Source of the DNA: Flagellimonas sediminis
GTDB lineage: Bacteria; Bacteroidota; Bacteroidia; Flavobacteriales; Flavobacteriaceae
Assembly (NCBI RefSeq): GCF_010500845.1
Contig: NZ_JAAAMI010000006.1
Coordinates: forward strand, 162,736-226,735
Reading direction: 5' to 3'
Length of the DNA: 64,000 nucleotides
A program made the translations under genes and the position numbers. The first letter of the stretch is position 1. Every line of letters starts with the position of its first letter. The notes beneath the pieces are model-generated. The model had not been told where the DNA came from. It did not search any database and was given only the letters and a program-made list of their open reading frames with translations. Positions 27,468 to 36,143 of this stretch are shown in pieces.

Positions 27468-27932
27468 ATGAAAAATATCTTAATTATTCTTTTTTTATTG
27501 GGAGCCACCACAATGAGCGCCCAGAGTATAGCCAAGAACGCCCTAGGTATACGTGTTGGGGACAATGACGGATTTGGCGGGGAAATCTCCTATCAGCGGT
27601 ACTTAAAAGAAAATAACAGATTGGAGTTTGACCTCGGATGGAGAGACTCGAATAACGTAGATGCCTTTAAACTGGTAGGCCTGTACCAATGGGTGATGCC
27701 TATTGACGGAGGGTTCCACTGGTATGTGGGTGCCGGTGGTGGTGTAGGCTCTTTTGATGCCGGTGATAATGACGGTGCCTTTGCACTTGTAGCCGGTGAC
27801 TTGGGTATCGAATACGATTTTGACATTCCCCTGGTGATTTCTTTGGATATGAGGCCGGAGCTTGGTTTTAACGACCGTTATTCCGATGATCTGGACCTTG
27901 ATATTGCCTTGGGGCTCCGATACCAGTTTTAA
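27468..27932 (+). CDS. Small outer-membrane beta-barrel protein
   Basis: A 154-residue protein starting at MKNILI (13 codons inside the longest frame), with a signal peptide ending at MSAQ. The mature part has alternating strands rich in Gly and aromatic residues (GGFHWYVGAGGGVGSF, LGIEYDFDIPLVISLDM) and ends in YQF, the terminal aromatic typical of barrel proteins. An eight-stranded OmpA/OmpX-like barrel is likely. The sequence TAGTTTTG, 18 bases upstream of the ATG, matches the -7 consensus, and a terminator follows, so it is a single-gene unit. Confidence 0.78.
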   Translation: MKNILIILFLLGATTMSAQSIAKNALGIRVGDNDGFGGEISYQRYLKENNRLEFDLGWRDSNNVDAFKLVGLYQWVMPIDGGFHWYVGAGGGVGSFDAGDNDGAFALVAGDLGIEYDFDIPLVISLDMRPELGFNDRYSDDLDLDIALGLRYQF

Positions 27933-27950
27933 AATAAACACTAACACCTT

Positions 27951-27983
27951 AAAAGGGGCAACCATAGGTTTCCCCTTTTTTTT
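27951..27983 (+). terminator. Rho-independent terminator
   Basis: AAAAGGGG pairs with CCCCTTTT, with inner ACC/GGT pairing, and the T-run continues for eight bases. It separates the small barrel gene from the metallopeptidase gene. Confidence 0.9.
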
Positions 27984-27994
27984 ACCCATTTGTT

Positions 27995-28621
27995 TTGAGA
28001 AAACGATTTAAACAATTAGTACTGTTCATTACATGCTTAATCTTAATTCCGCAACTTGTGTCCCAGCCCAATAAAAAAATCCCAAAAAGTATAGAGAAAG
28101 AGGTTCGGATCGCCCTGATGCATTATCCAGAGCTCAAGGACATTCCTATTGAGTTCAGGTTCAAGAAGAACATCAAAAAGTCAGTGATGCAGGCCCAACC
28201 CACTTTTGGGGCTTTGTTCCGATCAAAGGACAAGCGGGATTATACCATCTTTATCAGTGAAAAATTCAAGATTACCGGGGAAGAGTTCAAAACGGTAGAT
28301 GTACCGTCGGATGTTTTGGTCGGATGGCTGGGGCACGAAATGGGACACATTATGGACTACCAACACAGAAGTGGGCTCAACCTCATCGGATTTGGGTTTA
28401 GATATGTTCTCTTAAAGGAATTTGTGAAAAAAGCCGAACGTGCTGCGGATTCCTTTGCGGTGACCCACGGCATGTCCGACTATATTTTAAGGACCAAAAG
28501 GTTCATCTTGGACAATTCTGCCATTCATCCAACCTATAAGGATAGGATCAAACAATATTACCTATCCCCGGATGAGATCATGGAAATGGTGGAAGAGAAA
28601 GATTCGTCCAAAAGCGGTTAG
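27995..28621 (+). CDS. Exported zinc metallopeptidase-like protein
   Basis: A 208-residue protein translated from a TTG codon (no ATG precedes the signal peptide, which ends near QLVSQ). It contains GHEMGHIMDY, an HExxH zinc motif with the third ligand probably in the downstream AERAADSFA segment, the same spacing as in small M48-like or Bacteroidota HEMGH peptidases. The N-terminal half holds a beta-rich region. It follows a terminator closely and its stop codon overlaps the stop of the convergent GH3 gene. Substrate is unknown. Confidence 0.72.
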   Translation: MRKRFKQLVLFITCLILIPQLVSQPNKKIPKSIEKEVRIALMHYPELKDIPIEFRFKKNIKKSVMQAQPTFGALFRSKDKRDYTIFISEKFKITGEEFKTVDVPSDVLVGWLGHEMGHIMDYQHRSGLNLIGFGFRYVLLKEFVKKAERAADSFAVTHGMSDYILRTKRFILDNSAIHPTYKDRIKQYYLSPDEIMEMVEEKDSSKSG

Positions 28622-30147
28622 TTTTCCATTTCTTGGGCCACGAAGGCTTCCCATTCCTCGAATTTTTCTTCCCCCATCACCCTTTCCATCTTTACCTGAC
28701 CGCCCTTTTTCTTATTGGCCCCGCTCCATTCGGCAAATACCTCTTGGGGCACAAAGGCAACTTTTACACCTTCCAATGCCTTGGAACGGGCCACTTTGTA
28801 ATTTTTATTGGCCTGTTTTAAAAAGGAATCGAGGATTTCGGCAGTTTTGGTGCTATCTACGGACCGATCCGATCCCAAATACCAGGAATGATAGAACCCA
28901 TCGTCAAAACGTTTGGCACAAAGTGTATACTCGGGAATTTTGATATCGAGTTCCTCTTCCAAATGTTTCACCGCATCGTTCAACTTGTTCACGGACAATT
29001 GCGACCCAACTGTATTCAAAAAGAATTTGGTCCTCCCCGTTATTTTGATCTCGGCATTTTCCACGTCCGTAAAGGCAATGGTGTCCCCAATTAAATACCT
29101 CCAAGTACCGGAAACTGTGGAGATGATCAAAACATAATCCTCATCTCTTTGTACTTGATCCAAAGTGAGAGCCGGGGCATCCTCTACCAAGGAACCATCC
29201 TCGTTGATGTACTCCGATTTAAAGGGTACAAATTCAAAATAAATCCCATTGTCCGTAATCAATTTCATGGCGTTGGTATCGGGTCCACTTTGAAACGCCA
29301 TAAAGCCTTCCGAGGCCAAATAGGTATCAATGATCTGGATAGGTCTTCCTAACAAGGCATTGAAGCTTTTCTCATAGGGATCAAAGGCCACCCCACCAGA
29401 GGTATACACCTGCAGATTGGGCCAAATCTCATGGATGTGCTCTAGGTTATGGTATTCGATGACCTTTTTTAACATCAGTTCCATCCATGAAGGGATACCA
29501 CTAAGGGCACCAATATCCCAATTTTTGGCCTCCTTGGCAATGGTGAGTACCCGCTCGTCCCAATCATCTATCTTGGCAATCTCTTCGCCAGGCTTGTAAT
29601 ACTTTTTGAACCAAAAAGGGATATTACTGGCACTGATACCACTAATTTCCCCTTCCTTATGGCCTTGCCGCTCCCGAAGATCGGTGGAACTGCCCAACAT
29701 CATAATCTCTTTTTCGAAAAAATCGGCGGGCATATCAAAATTGCTCAGTGCATATACTTGTTTTATGCCTGCCTTTTTTATGGAAGCAATCATATCCTCG
29801 GTCACGGGAATTCTTTTTGACTTTTTCCCAGTGGTACCGGAACTCAGGGCAAAAAAATCAGGACTTCCGGGCCACGTCACATTCGGTTCGCCCTTTAAGG
29901 TACGTGTCCACCATTCACCGGAAATTTTGTTGTAATCAAAATAAGGTACTGTTTCAGCATACGCCTTTGCAACGTTTTCTGAATTTAAAATGGCACCGAA
30001 TTGATAATGCTGTCCAAACTGGGTCTCCTTGGCTTTTTCCAAAAGCTCTTGGAGTACTTTTTTCTGTTCTTCGATAGGATTTCGCTCCTTGCTCAAGGTA
30101 TCCCTCGCTTCAATGAATCCTTTTATAATGTTTCCAATAATTGCCAT
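28618..30147 (-). CDS. GH3 family acyl-acid amido synthetase-like protein
   Basis: A 509-residue protein of the ANL adenylating superfamily, beginning at MAIIGNI (the longest frame adds 21 residues). The phosphate-binding motif SSGTTGKKSKRIPVT lies near residue 115, and the adenylate-binding TYLASEGFMAF and YLIGDTIAFTD motifs follow. Plant relatives conjugate auxin or jasmonate to amino acids; bacterial homologues are common in Bacteroidota with unknown substrates. TAGTTTTG on the minus strand at 30174-30181 is a -7 element candidate. Its 3' end overlaps the convergent metallopeptidase gene. Confidence 0.88.
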   Translation of the reverse strand: MAIIGNIIKGFIEARDTLSKERNPIEEQKKVLQELLEKAKETQFGQHYQFGAILNSENVAKAYAETVPYFDYNKISGEWWTRTLKGEPNVTWPGSPDFFALSSGTTGKKSKRIPVTEDMIASIKKAGIKQVYALSNFDMPADFFEKEIMMLGSSTDLRERQGHKEGEISGISASNIPFWFKKYYKPGEEIAKIDDWDERVLTIAKEAKNWDIGALSGIPSWMELMLKKVIEYHNLEHIHEIWPNLQVYTSGGVAFDPYEKSFNALLGRPIQIIDTYLASEGFMAFQSGPDTNAMKLITDNGIYFEFVPFKSEYINEDGSLVEDAPALTLDQVQRDEDYVLIISTVSGTWRYLIGDTIAFTDVENAEIKITGRTKFFLNTVGSQLSVNKLNDAVKHLEEELDIKIPEYTLCAKRFDDGFYHSWYLGSDRSVDSTKTAEILDSFLKQANKNYKVARSKALEGVKVAFVPQEVFAEWSGANKKKGGQVKMERVMGEEKFEEWEAFVAQEMEN

Positions 30148-30333
30148 ATCGAAAGTTTTTGAATTGTATAAACCAAAACTACGCTTGGAACTTTTGAATG
30201 TTTTCCTCAATTCATTTTAAGGTTAACTTGAATCATATAAAAACGAGGTACAGGGCCAGCCTTGATCAAATAATGGCACCCTAGGGTCCTTATTTTAACA
30301 TTTTATAAAGTATTGAATCTTAAACTCTTAATG

Positions 30334-30351
30334 TTTTCATAAATATGAAAA
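30334..30351. promoter_or_regulatory. 18-base palindrome in the GH3/small-protein intergenic region
   Basis: TTTTCATA and TATGAAAA flank two A residues, a perfect inverted repeat located between the divergent GH3 gene and the small gene at 30426. It could be an operator for a dimeric regulator, but AT-rich chance palindromes occur. Confidence 0.3.
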
Positions 30352-30425
30352 TCAAATGGTTCCATAACAAGAAAATATGGCGACAACTCTTATATTTAAC
30401 GGACTCAGCATAACTTTAAACAAAA

Positions 30426-30653
30426 ATGACCCAAGAGTTACTAGCACAGGCAGAGGAGTTTGAGAACAGACCCATGAGCCACATGTCCACCAGCGATAGG
30501 GTTGAAGCCTCCAGAGAGGCCAAAAAACTCATACTTTCCATTAACGAGATCTACAAAAAGACCAAGGACTCCAAATTAATGGAGGTCATGAAAAGTCTTA
30601 CCGAAAAGAAGCGTAAAATAGAAAAGCGACTTAAGGGTACCCCATTGGTCTAA
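30426..30653 (+). CDS. Small helical protein of unknown function
   Basis: A 75-residue soluble protein, helical and highly basic towards the C-terminus (SLTEKKRKIEKRLKG). The N-terminal half contains SHMSTSDRVEASREAKKLILS. Coding character is convincing because codon usage matches its neighbours. I do not recognise a family; a nucleic-acid-associated or adaptor role would be speculation. It stands alone, divergent from GH3. Confidence 0.65.
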   Translation: MTQELLAQAEEFENRPMSHMSTSDRVEASREAKKLILSINEIYKKTKDSKLMEVMKSLTEKKRKIEKRLKGTPLV

Positions 30654-30710
30654 ATACCAAGAGAAACACTGCGTTGACAACTGAGACCACCCGAAGTGAT
30701 GTAGCTAGTT

Positions 30711-30741
30711 TTTACAGTTTTACACCACAATAAACTGTAAA
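30711..30741 (+). repeat. Perfect 10-base inverted repeat
   Basis: TTTACAGTTT and AAACTGTAAA are separated by 11 bases. The structure lies in the tail of the small-protein transcript, about 30 bases before a terminator. It may be an RNA hairpin or an operator half-site pair. Confidence 0.45.
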
Positions 30742-30771
30742 CCAAATAAATACATTGTTTACAATATACCT

Positions 30772-30796
30772 AAACCGCCTTAATTGGCGGTTTTTC
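30772..30796 (+). terminator. Rho-independent terminator
   Basis: AAACCGCC pairs with GGCGGTTT around a 6-base loop, followed by a short T-run. It ends the 30426 gene's transcript and isolates the next small unit. Confidence 0.88.
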
Positions 30797-30856
30797 CATT
30801 TACAAGGCATTTTTGACCAGTTACGTGTTAATTCCTGCAACGAATAAAAATGTGGA

Positions 30857-30885
30857 TTGTGGGTAAGGGGTTTTGACTAATTTCG
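30857..30885 (+). promoter_or_regulatory. Candidate promoter of the 33-residue membrane protein
   Basis: TTG at 30857-30859 and TAATTTCG at 30878-30885 are separated by 18 bases, one mismatch from the Bacteroidota -7 consensus. The small ORF starts 42 bases downstream. Confidence 0.42.
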
Positions 30886-30927
30886 GACAGCAGATAACCT
30901 CAATCTTATAAGCAAACACTCTGAAAA

Positions 30928-31029
30928 ATGAACACTATTGAAGTAAAATTAGGATACCTGTTTTGGTATTTTGTAATTGCACTATCGGTTTATTCCCTTA
31001 TTAGCAGTCTCTACAATTATATTTTTTGA
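30928..31029 (+). CDS. 33-residue single-helix membrane protein
   Basis: An ATG frame of 33 residues beginning MNTIEVKLGY and ending SLYNYIF, with one hydrophobic helix (FWYFVIALSVYSLISSL). It is bracketed by a candidate promoter upstream, a terminator before that promoter and a strong terminator 55 bases after its stop. It therefore fills an otherwise unexplained transcription unit. No homologue is known to me. A small RNA with a chance frame is the alternative. Confidence 0.45.
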   Translation: MNTIEVKLGYLFWYFVIALSVYSLISSLYNYIF

Positions 31030-31084
31030 GCTATACTAAACACTACCCATCAAAAAATTCCTGTAGTTTAATAATGTCTCTTTC

Positions 31085-31109
31085 AAAGGCACCTTTTAGG
31101 TGCCTTTTT
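31085..31109 (+). terminator. Strong terminator, possibly bidirectional
   Basis: AAAGGCACC pairs perfectly with GGTGCCTTT around TTTTA, followed by TTTTTC. It lies between the plus-strand small protein and the end of the convergent pyruvate kinase gene and may serve both. Confidence 0.88.
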
Positions 31110-31114
31110 CGTTT

Positions 31115-32932
31115 TCATCCCCATTGCATTTTAGGCAACATTACCTCTTTTTTATCATGTGAAGCCTCTATGTTTGCCAAAACCTCGTCCAAAAAAGCGA
31201 TGGCCTCCTGAATATGTGGTCCCTTGTTCAACATAACACATTCTGCCTGCACGGATGATGTAATGTCCGTAATCTCCGATCTTGATGGCATGCCCTTTTT
31301 GGCCAAGCTTTCCAGAACCTGGGTAGCCCAAACCACGGGGATATGTGCGGCGCTGCAGAACGATAGGATGCTTTCTTGCACCATGGCCATGTTCTTCCAG
31401 CCTACTTCCAAGGCAAGGTCACCCCTTGCGATCATGACACCTAATTTTTTGGCCTGCATGGCTGCAATGAGGATCCCTATCAAATTTTTGTAGGCCATCT
31501 GCGTCTCAATTTTTAAAATGACCCCTAGGGTATTCTTTGCTCCGAGTTGCTCCAATTCATTTAAAAGCTCCTTTACATCTTCCTCATTGTTCACATAGGA
31601 AAAGTTGGCGATGTCGGCATGTTTTGCCACAAATTTCAGGTCTTCCTTGTCCTTTTCGGTCAGGCCAGAAATGCCCAAATCTAGGGCGGGCACGTTTATT
31701 CCCTTCTCCGATTTCAGTTTTGAGCCTTTTTCACCCGCCCTTACAATCTTTACCTTAAACCATTCCGATGCGGTTTCCACCACAATGCCTTCAATCTTTC
31801 CATCATCAAAGAGTATGGGGGTACCTTCTTTCATTTTACGGACAATTTCCGGAGGACTGCAACTCACCTTGCCAGCTTGGACCAAATTTCCTTCCGAATC
31901 AAAAATGGGCAAAGTGGCCTCGTCCTCTTCTGAACCAACAATCAAATAATCACCTTTCCTCAACAATAAAAACTGCTCCACTCCCGGAAGTTGCCCCACC
32001 ATTCCTTTATTCAGCTTTTTCCTTGAAGGTTTCAAGATTGTTCCAGATGTCAGGGTAATCGACTTAGGGCTCAAAAGCAAAACAAAATCTTTATCCTTTT
32101 GAACCACCTTGATCTTTCTCGTTCTTCCCCTAACATCCCTTACCTTGATGTCATCCCCGACACGAAGCTTTTCCATCCACCGCTTATCCACAGGAATTTC
32201 ATTGGGTTTCAGTTCATGCCCTCCTTGGGTCACCAATTTGATGAATACCATATCCTTCTCTCCATGGGCGTTTTTTGCAGGTCTGAATTTCTTGATCTTT
32301 GGCCCTTCCCCAATGGCCCCCGTGCGAATTTTGGGCCCTGCCAAATCCATGGCTATCTTTACGGTGGCGGAACACTCCTTCTCCGCTTTTCGGATATTAT
32401 CAATGATGGATTCCCAGACTTTCGGGCCGTCGTGCGCGCAATTGATCCGGGCACAGTCCATTCCGTTTTTCACCATACCCAAAACCAGGTCGTAGTCCGT
32501 TGCCGCTTCGGAAGGTTGGGTAACCATAATCCGTACCCTTCTTTCCTTGGTATGCTCCCCAAAAATTTTATCGGTGTGTCTGCGTAACAATTTTTTTCCC
32601 TCACCAATGGATAAGTACTTGGCTACTACATCTTCAGATGGTTTGGACCTTAAATTGTCCAACATGGATTTCAAGTTTACCAAACTTCCCAAAATATTTC
32701 CTTCGGCATTGGCCAAACGGGTCAATCCCAACTGTTTCAATGATTTTTGCATTCCCCGAACATCGAGACTTCGGAAGGCTGCATAATGCATCAAATTTTG
32801 GGCACTTCTGGAATATTCTGGACAAACGCCCGAAGTTTTGGCAAGAATCCCCTCGTCCTGTCCCTGAATCAAATGGATAACCTCCTCCAGTTGGACGGCC
32901 AAATGTTCAAGTTGTTCATGGGTGGTAGGCAT
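31115..32932 (-). CDS. Atypical pyruvate kinase with N-terminal extension
   Basis: A 605-residue protein. Residues 1 to about 130 form a helical extension not found in canonical pyruvate kinase. The barrel follows with recognisable but altered signatures: ARINCAHD (canonical ARLNFSHG), DLAGPKIRTG (canonical DTKGPEIRTG), LKIET with the catalytic Lys, ARGDLALEVGW (canonical ARGDLGVE) and WATQVLESLAKKGMPSRSE. The Glu of GPEIR, linked to potassium dependence, is Lys, and the Ser of FSHG is Ala, so potassium-independent activity is expected if active. The inserted lid domain is longer than usual, and the C-terminal allosteric domain is absent. Conversion of phosphoenolpyruvate and ADP to pyruvate and ATP remains the best guess. 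Confidence 0.72.
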   Translation of the reverse strand: MPTTHEQLEHLAVQLEEVIHLIQGQDEGILAKTSGVCPEYSRSAQNLMHYAAFRSLDVRGMQKSLKQLGLTRLANAEGNILGSLVNLKSMLDNLRSKPSEDVVAKYLSIGEGKKLLRRHTDKIFGEHTKERRVRIMVTQPSEAATDYDLVLGMVKNGMDCARINCAHDGPKVWESIIDNIRKAEKECSATVKIAMDLAGPKIRTGAIGEGPKIKKFRPAKNAHGEKDMVFIKLVTQGGHELKPNEIPVDKRWMEKLRVGDDIKVRDVRGRTRKIKVVQKDKDFVLLLSPKSITLTSGTILKPSRKKLNKGMVGQLPGVEQFLLLRKGDYLIVGSEEDEATLPIFDSEGNLVQAGKVSCSPPEIVRKMKEGTPILFDDGKIEGIVVETASEWFKVKIVRAGEKGSKLKSEKGINVPALDLGISGLTEKDKEDLKFVAKHADIANFSYVNNEEDVKELLNELEQLGAKNTLGVILKIETQMAYKNLIGILIAAMQAKKLGVMIARGDLALEVGWKNMAMVQESILSFCSAAHIPVVWATQVLESLAKKGMPSRSEITDITSSVQAECVMLNKGPHIQEAIAFLDEVLANIEASHDKKEVMLPKMQWG

Positions 32933-33003
32933 AGGAATAATTTTTCCTAAAGATCGGTAGGAAGTAGTTTAAAAAAACTGACAATGATCAGATCAGGGCC
33001 CAA

Positions 33004-34548
33004 TTACCAAATGGATTCCATTTTCTTGATACTTTCCACTATCACGTTTGCCTCGGGATCATTGTTTTCAACCGTTATGGAATTATAGGGCTCGTTCGGG
33101 AAAACCTGCTCCGTCATCACCAATAGACCACCGTTGATAAACACTTCCATGGAAGATTTATCCAATAGAATTTCCATCTCCACAGGGTCGCCGTTCAAAA
33201 GTTGTAGTGGTGCTACATGGGTCTTATTTCCAAAGTCTTCTTGAAAATCAATCTTACCAGATGCACTGCGATCCACCAAAAACTGATTTCGCCCCGCATT
33301 CAAAGTTAAAACCACCTTTTCACCTAAGGAATTCCCGTAAACAATACTAAAATCCTTTGATGCCGTTTTCAATTGGATACTAGACTGGTCCAGACCGTTT
33401 ATGGTTTGTGTTGCCGTTTCACTTGAACCCACCTCCCAAGATTTGGTAAGTTCCGAAGAGGCCAGGCCATCTATTCCGCTAATAGGGAAATTGGTCAAAT
33501 AATAATCCATCCCGATTTTTTGTAGTGTCAATTTCCTCGGGACGGTCATGGAGCTTCGCCATTTTTTCGTTGGGGTATCCCTTGCATACTGCCAATTGCT
33601 CATCCACCCAATAAAAATTCGATCTCCATTGGGCTCATTGTTATAGGTAACCCCAGCATAATTGTCCGTACCATAATCAATCCATTTGGGTTCCTTTTGG
33701 TCTGTGGTGAAGGTTTTTCCATCAAAATCCCCAATAAAATATTGGGTCCCGCTACCGCCGTTGGGTGCCCCAGGATTTATACTAATGATCAATACCCATT
33801 TGGATTCGTTTTCGCCATCAACCTGTAATGGAAACAGGTCCGGACACTCCCAAACGCCACCATGGGCACCGTAGTCCTTACCAAATTCCCCGGTCAAGGT
33901 CCAATCCTTCAGGTTGGGTGATGTATAAAATTGGGCATGATCTCCCGCAACCAAGGTCAAAATCCACCTTTTAGATGCCTCATGCCAAGTAACTTTGGGA
34001 TCCCTAAAATCCTTGATACCTTCATTCCCGATGACGGGGTTGCCCTTAAACTTGGTCCAGGTATCGCCGTTATCCAGAGTATAGGCAATCCCTTGGGTCT
34101 GAAAATCCGTTCTGCCTGCCTTTTCCCCATCCATATCATGATAGGTAAAAATGGCCACCAAAGGTGTCTCCCCATTTTTAGCGAACCCAGAAGTATTCTG
34201 ACTATCCACAACAGCGCTACCGGAAAAAATCAACCCATGTTCATCAGGATACAAGGCAATAGGTTTGTGTTCCCAACGGACCAGATCTTTGCTCACGGCA
34301 TGCCCCCAGTGCATGGGACCCCAAACGGTATCGTCGGGATAATATTGATAAAACAAGTGATATACCCCATCCTGATACACCAGTCCATTGGGGTCGTTCA
34401 TCCAATTTGCCTCAGGTGAAAAATGAAACTGTGGCCGGTAGGGTTCCGAATAATAGGCAGGTTCCGTAACCACCTTGTCCTCGGTTTTCTTATCCTTGCA
34501 ACCCAACACCATTAAAGTTATGGCCCCTAAAAAGTACAATTTGTTCAT
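33004..34548 (-). CDS. GH32 fructan hydrolase, lipoprotein
   Basis: A 514-residue enzyme with a lipoprotein signal (lipobox LMVLGC). The five-bladed propeller carries the nucleophile Asp in WMNDPNG near residue 50, the stabilising RDP motif and the acid/base Glu in WECPDL. A C-terminal beta-sandwich follows (with LDKSSMEVFINGG). GH32 enzymes hydrolyse levan, inulin or sucrose; the lipid anchor places it at the outer membrane or periplasm. No SusCD or fructokinase gene lies next to it, so it is a lone fructan-degrading gene in this window. Confidence 0.93.
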   Translation of the reverse strand: MNKLYFLGAITLMVLGCKDKKTEDKVVTEPAYYSEPYRPQFHFSPEANWMNDPNGLVYQDGVYHLFYQYYPDDTVWGPMHWGHAVSKDLVRWEHKPIALYPDEHGLIFSGSAVVDSQNTSGFAKNGETPLVAIFTYHDMDGEKAGRTDFQTQGIAYTLDNGDTWTKFKGNPVIGNEGIKDFRDPKVTWHEASKRWILTLVAGDHAQFYTSPNLKDWTLTGEFGKDYGAHGGVWECPDLFPLQVDGENESKWVLIISINPGAPNGGSGTQYFIGDFDGKTFTTDQKEPKWIDYGTDNYAGVTYNNEPNGDRIFIGWMSNWQYARDTPTKKWRSSMTVPRKLTLQKIGMDYYLTNFPISGIDGLASSELTKSWEVGSSETATQTINGLDQSSIQLKTASKDFSIVYGNSLGEKVVLTLNAGRNQFLVDRSASGKIDFQEDFGNKTHVAPLQLLNGDPVEMEILLDKSSMEVFINGGLLVMTEQVFPNEPYNSITVENNDPEANVIVESIKKMESIW

Positions 34549-34713
34549 CTACGCGCATTTGGTTGAAGATAATCATTTTATGTGGATGGATGATGTATAC
34601 AGCCATTTCGGAAGCAGGTTATCAAATAATAAAGCATGCATCAATCTAGGATCGAAACAGAAAAATCTAACTATCTTTAAACAGCATTTTGCAATCTCTT
34701 TCTAAATTCAAAT

Positions 34714-35331
34714 GTGTTGAGCAAAAGCCTTCTTTTGATTCTTACGCGAAACCCCGAACTTGGTAAATGCAAGACCCGATTGGCCGCCACGGTCGGGGAC
34801 CCTGCTGCACTTGAAATCTATAAGTTCCTCTTGGACCATACGGTATCACTGACCAAGTATTTAGGCGTGGACAAATGGGTCTTTTATTCGGAAGAGATTT
34901 GGGAAAATGATATTTGGGACAACCACTTTTATCAGAAAAAATTGCAGGTAGGGAACGATCTTGGGGAACGGATGTTGAATGCTTTTAAGGAAAGTTTTCA
35001 AGCAGGTTTCGACCAAGTCATCATTATAGGAAGTGATATGTACCACTTGGCCCAGAAGGATCTTGAAGAAGCCTTTCACCAATTGAAAAACCATGATTAT
35101 GTGGTAGGGCCTGCAGAAGATGGCGGGTATTATCTATTGGGAATGAAGCAATTGAACGAAAAACTGTTCCAGAACAAGGCATGGGGCACCGATTCGGTAC
35201 TTGCATCGACCATTCAAGATATGGAAGGAGCCAACATTGCCCTTTTGGACGAGCGGAACGACGTGGATTACTACGAAGACATTAAAGACATTGGGGCTTT
35301 TCAGCCCTTTATAAAACATATAAAAGCATGA
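34714..35331 (+). CDS. DUF2064 glycosyltransferase-like protein of the arsenosugar cluster
   Basis: A 205-residue protein starting at a GTG codon (the ATG two bases upstream is followed by a stop in its frame). Signatures of the DUF2064/TIGR04282 family are LTRNPELGKCKTRL at the N-terminus, IIGSDMYHL in the middle and GPAEDGGYYLLG, resembling nucleotidyl- or glycosyltransferases of the GT-A fold. Family members are associated with arsenosugar synthesis. The stop overlaps the start of the purine nucleoside phosphorylase by 4 bases, and that gene likewise overlaps arsM. Confidence 0.85.
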   Translation: MLSKSLLLILTRNPELGKCKTRLAATVGDPAALEIYKFLLDHTVSLTKYLGVDKWVFYSEEIWENDIWDNHFYQKKLQVGNDLGERMLNAFKESFQAGFDQVIIIGSDMYHLAQKDLEEAFHQLKNHDYVVGPAEDGGYYLLGMKQLNEKLFQNKAWGTDSVLASTIQDMEGANIALLDERNDVDYYEDIKDIGAFQPFIKHIKA

Positions 35332-36143
35332 CGCAGGAACAATTAAAAGAATCTGTTGAATATTTGAAAAAAAGGGGATTCGAAACCCCTGAAATAGGCA
35401 TAGTCCTGGGCACAGGGCTCGGCCAATTGATCGATCATATAGAAAACCCCATCGAGGCACACTATAACCATATCCCACACTTTCCGTTGGCCACGGTAGA
35501 ATTCCATACAGGCAAATTGATCTTTGGAACCATAGAGGGCAAAAAAATGGTGGTGATGCAGGGTCGTTTCCACTTATATGAAGGCTATGATTTTGTGGAC
35601 ATCACCTATCCCATACGGGTCATGCATCTGTTGGGCATTAAAAAACTGTTCATTTCCAATGCCGCAGGTGCCATCAACCTCAACTTTAAAAAAGGGGATA
35701 TTATGTTGATCGAAGACCATATCAATCTTCAAAGTGGTTCACCATTGGCGTTCCGAAACGTTTCCGAGTTCGGCAATCGGTTTGTGGACATGAGCGAACC
35801 CTATGATGTGGATATGTGCAAAAAAATACATGCCATTGCCATAAGGGAAGGTATTTCCATCCAAAAAGGGGTCTACGCCTCCGTGGTAGGGCCCCAACTG
35901 GAAACCAAGGCAGAATATAGGATGCTGAAAATTCTGGGTACAGATGCTGTGGGTATGAGTACCGTACCCGAAGTAATTGTTGCCAATCATTTACGACTAC
36001 CTGTTGTAGCGGTATCTGTGTTGACGGATGAATGCGACCCAGAAAACCTGGAACCTGTTAATATTCAGGAGATTCTGGACATCGCTGCCAAGGCAGAACC
36101 CAAAATGATCAAATTATTCAGAGAACTAATCAAGGAAATATGA
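35328..36143 (+). CDS. Purine-nucleoside phosphorylase, trimeric class
   Basis: A 271-residue enzyme with the standard motifs: GTGLG (phosphate), QGRFHLYEGYD, SNAAGAIN, and ETKAEYRML with the conserved Glu196, followed by GMSTVPE. The base-specificity position equivalent to Asn243 of the human enzyme is Asp234 (VLTDEC), a change associated in the human enzyme with preference for adenine. It sits between a DUF2064 transferase and arsM, each overlapping by 4 bases. In this setting it could cleave a 5'-arsenical adenosine, releasing adenine. Ordinary purine salvage is the alternative. Confidence 0.88.
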   Translation: MTQEQLKESVEYLKKRGFETPEIGIVLGTGLGQLIDHIENPIEAHYNHIPHFPLATVEFHTGKLIFGTIEGKKMVVMQGRFHLYEGYDFVDITYPIRVMHLLGIKKLFISNAAGAINLNFKKGDIMLIEDHINLQSGSPLAFRNVSEFGNRFVDMSEPYDVDMCKKIHAIAIREGISIQKGVYASVVGPQLETKAEYRMLKILGTDAVGMSTVPEVIVANHLRLPVVAVSVLTDECDPENLEPVNIQEILDIAAKAEPKMIKLFRELIKEI

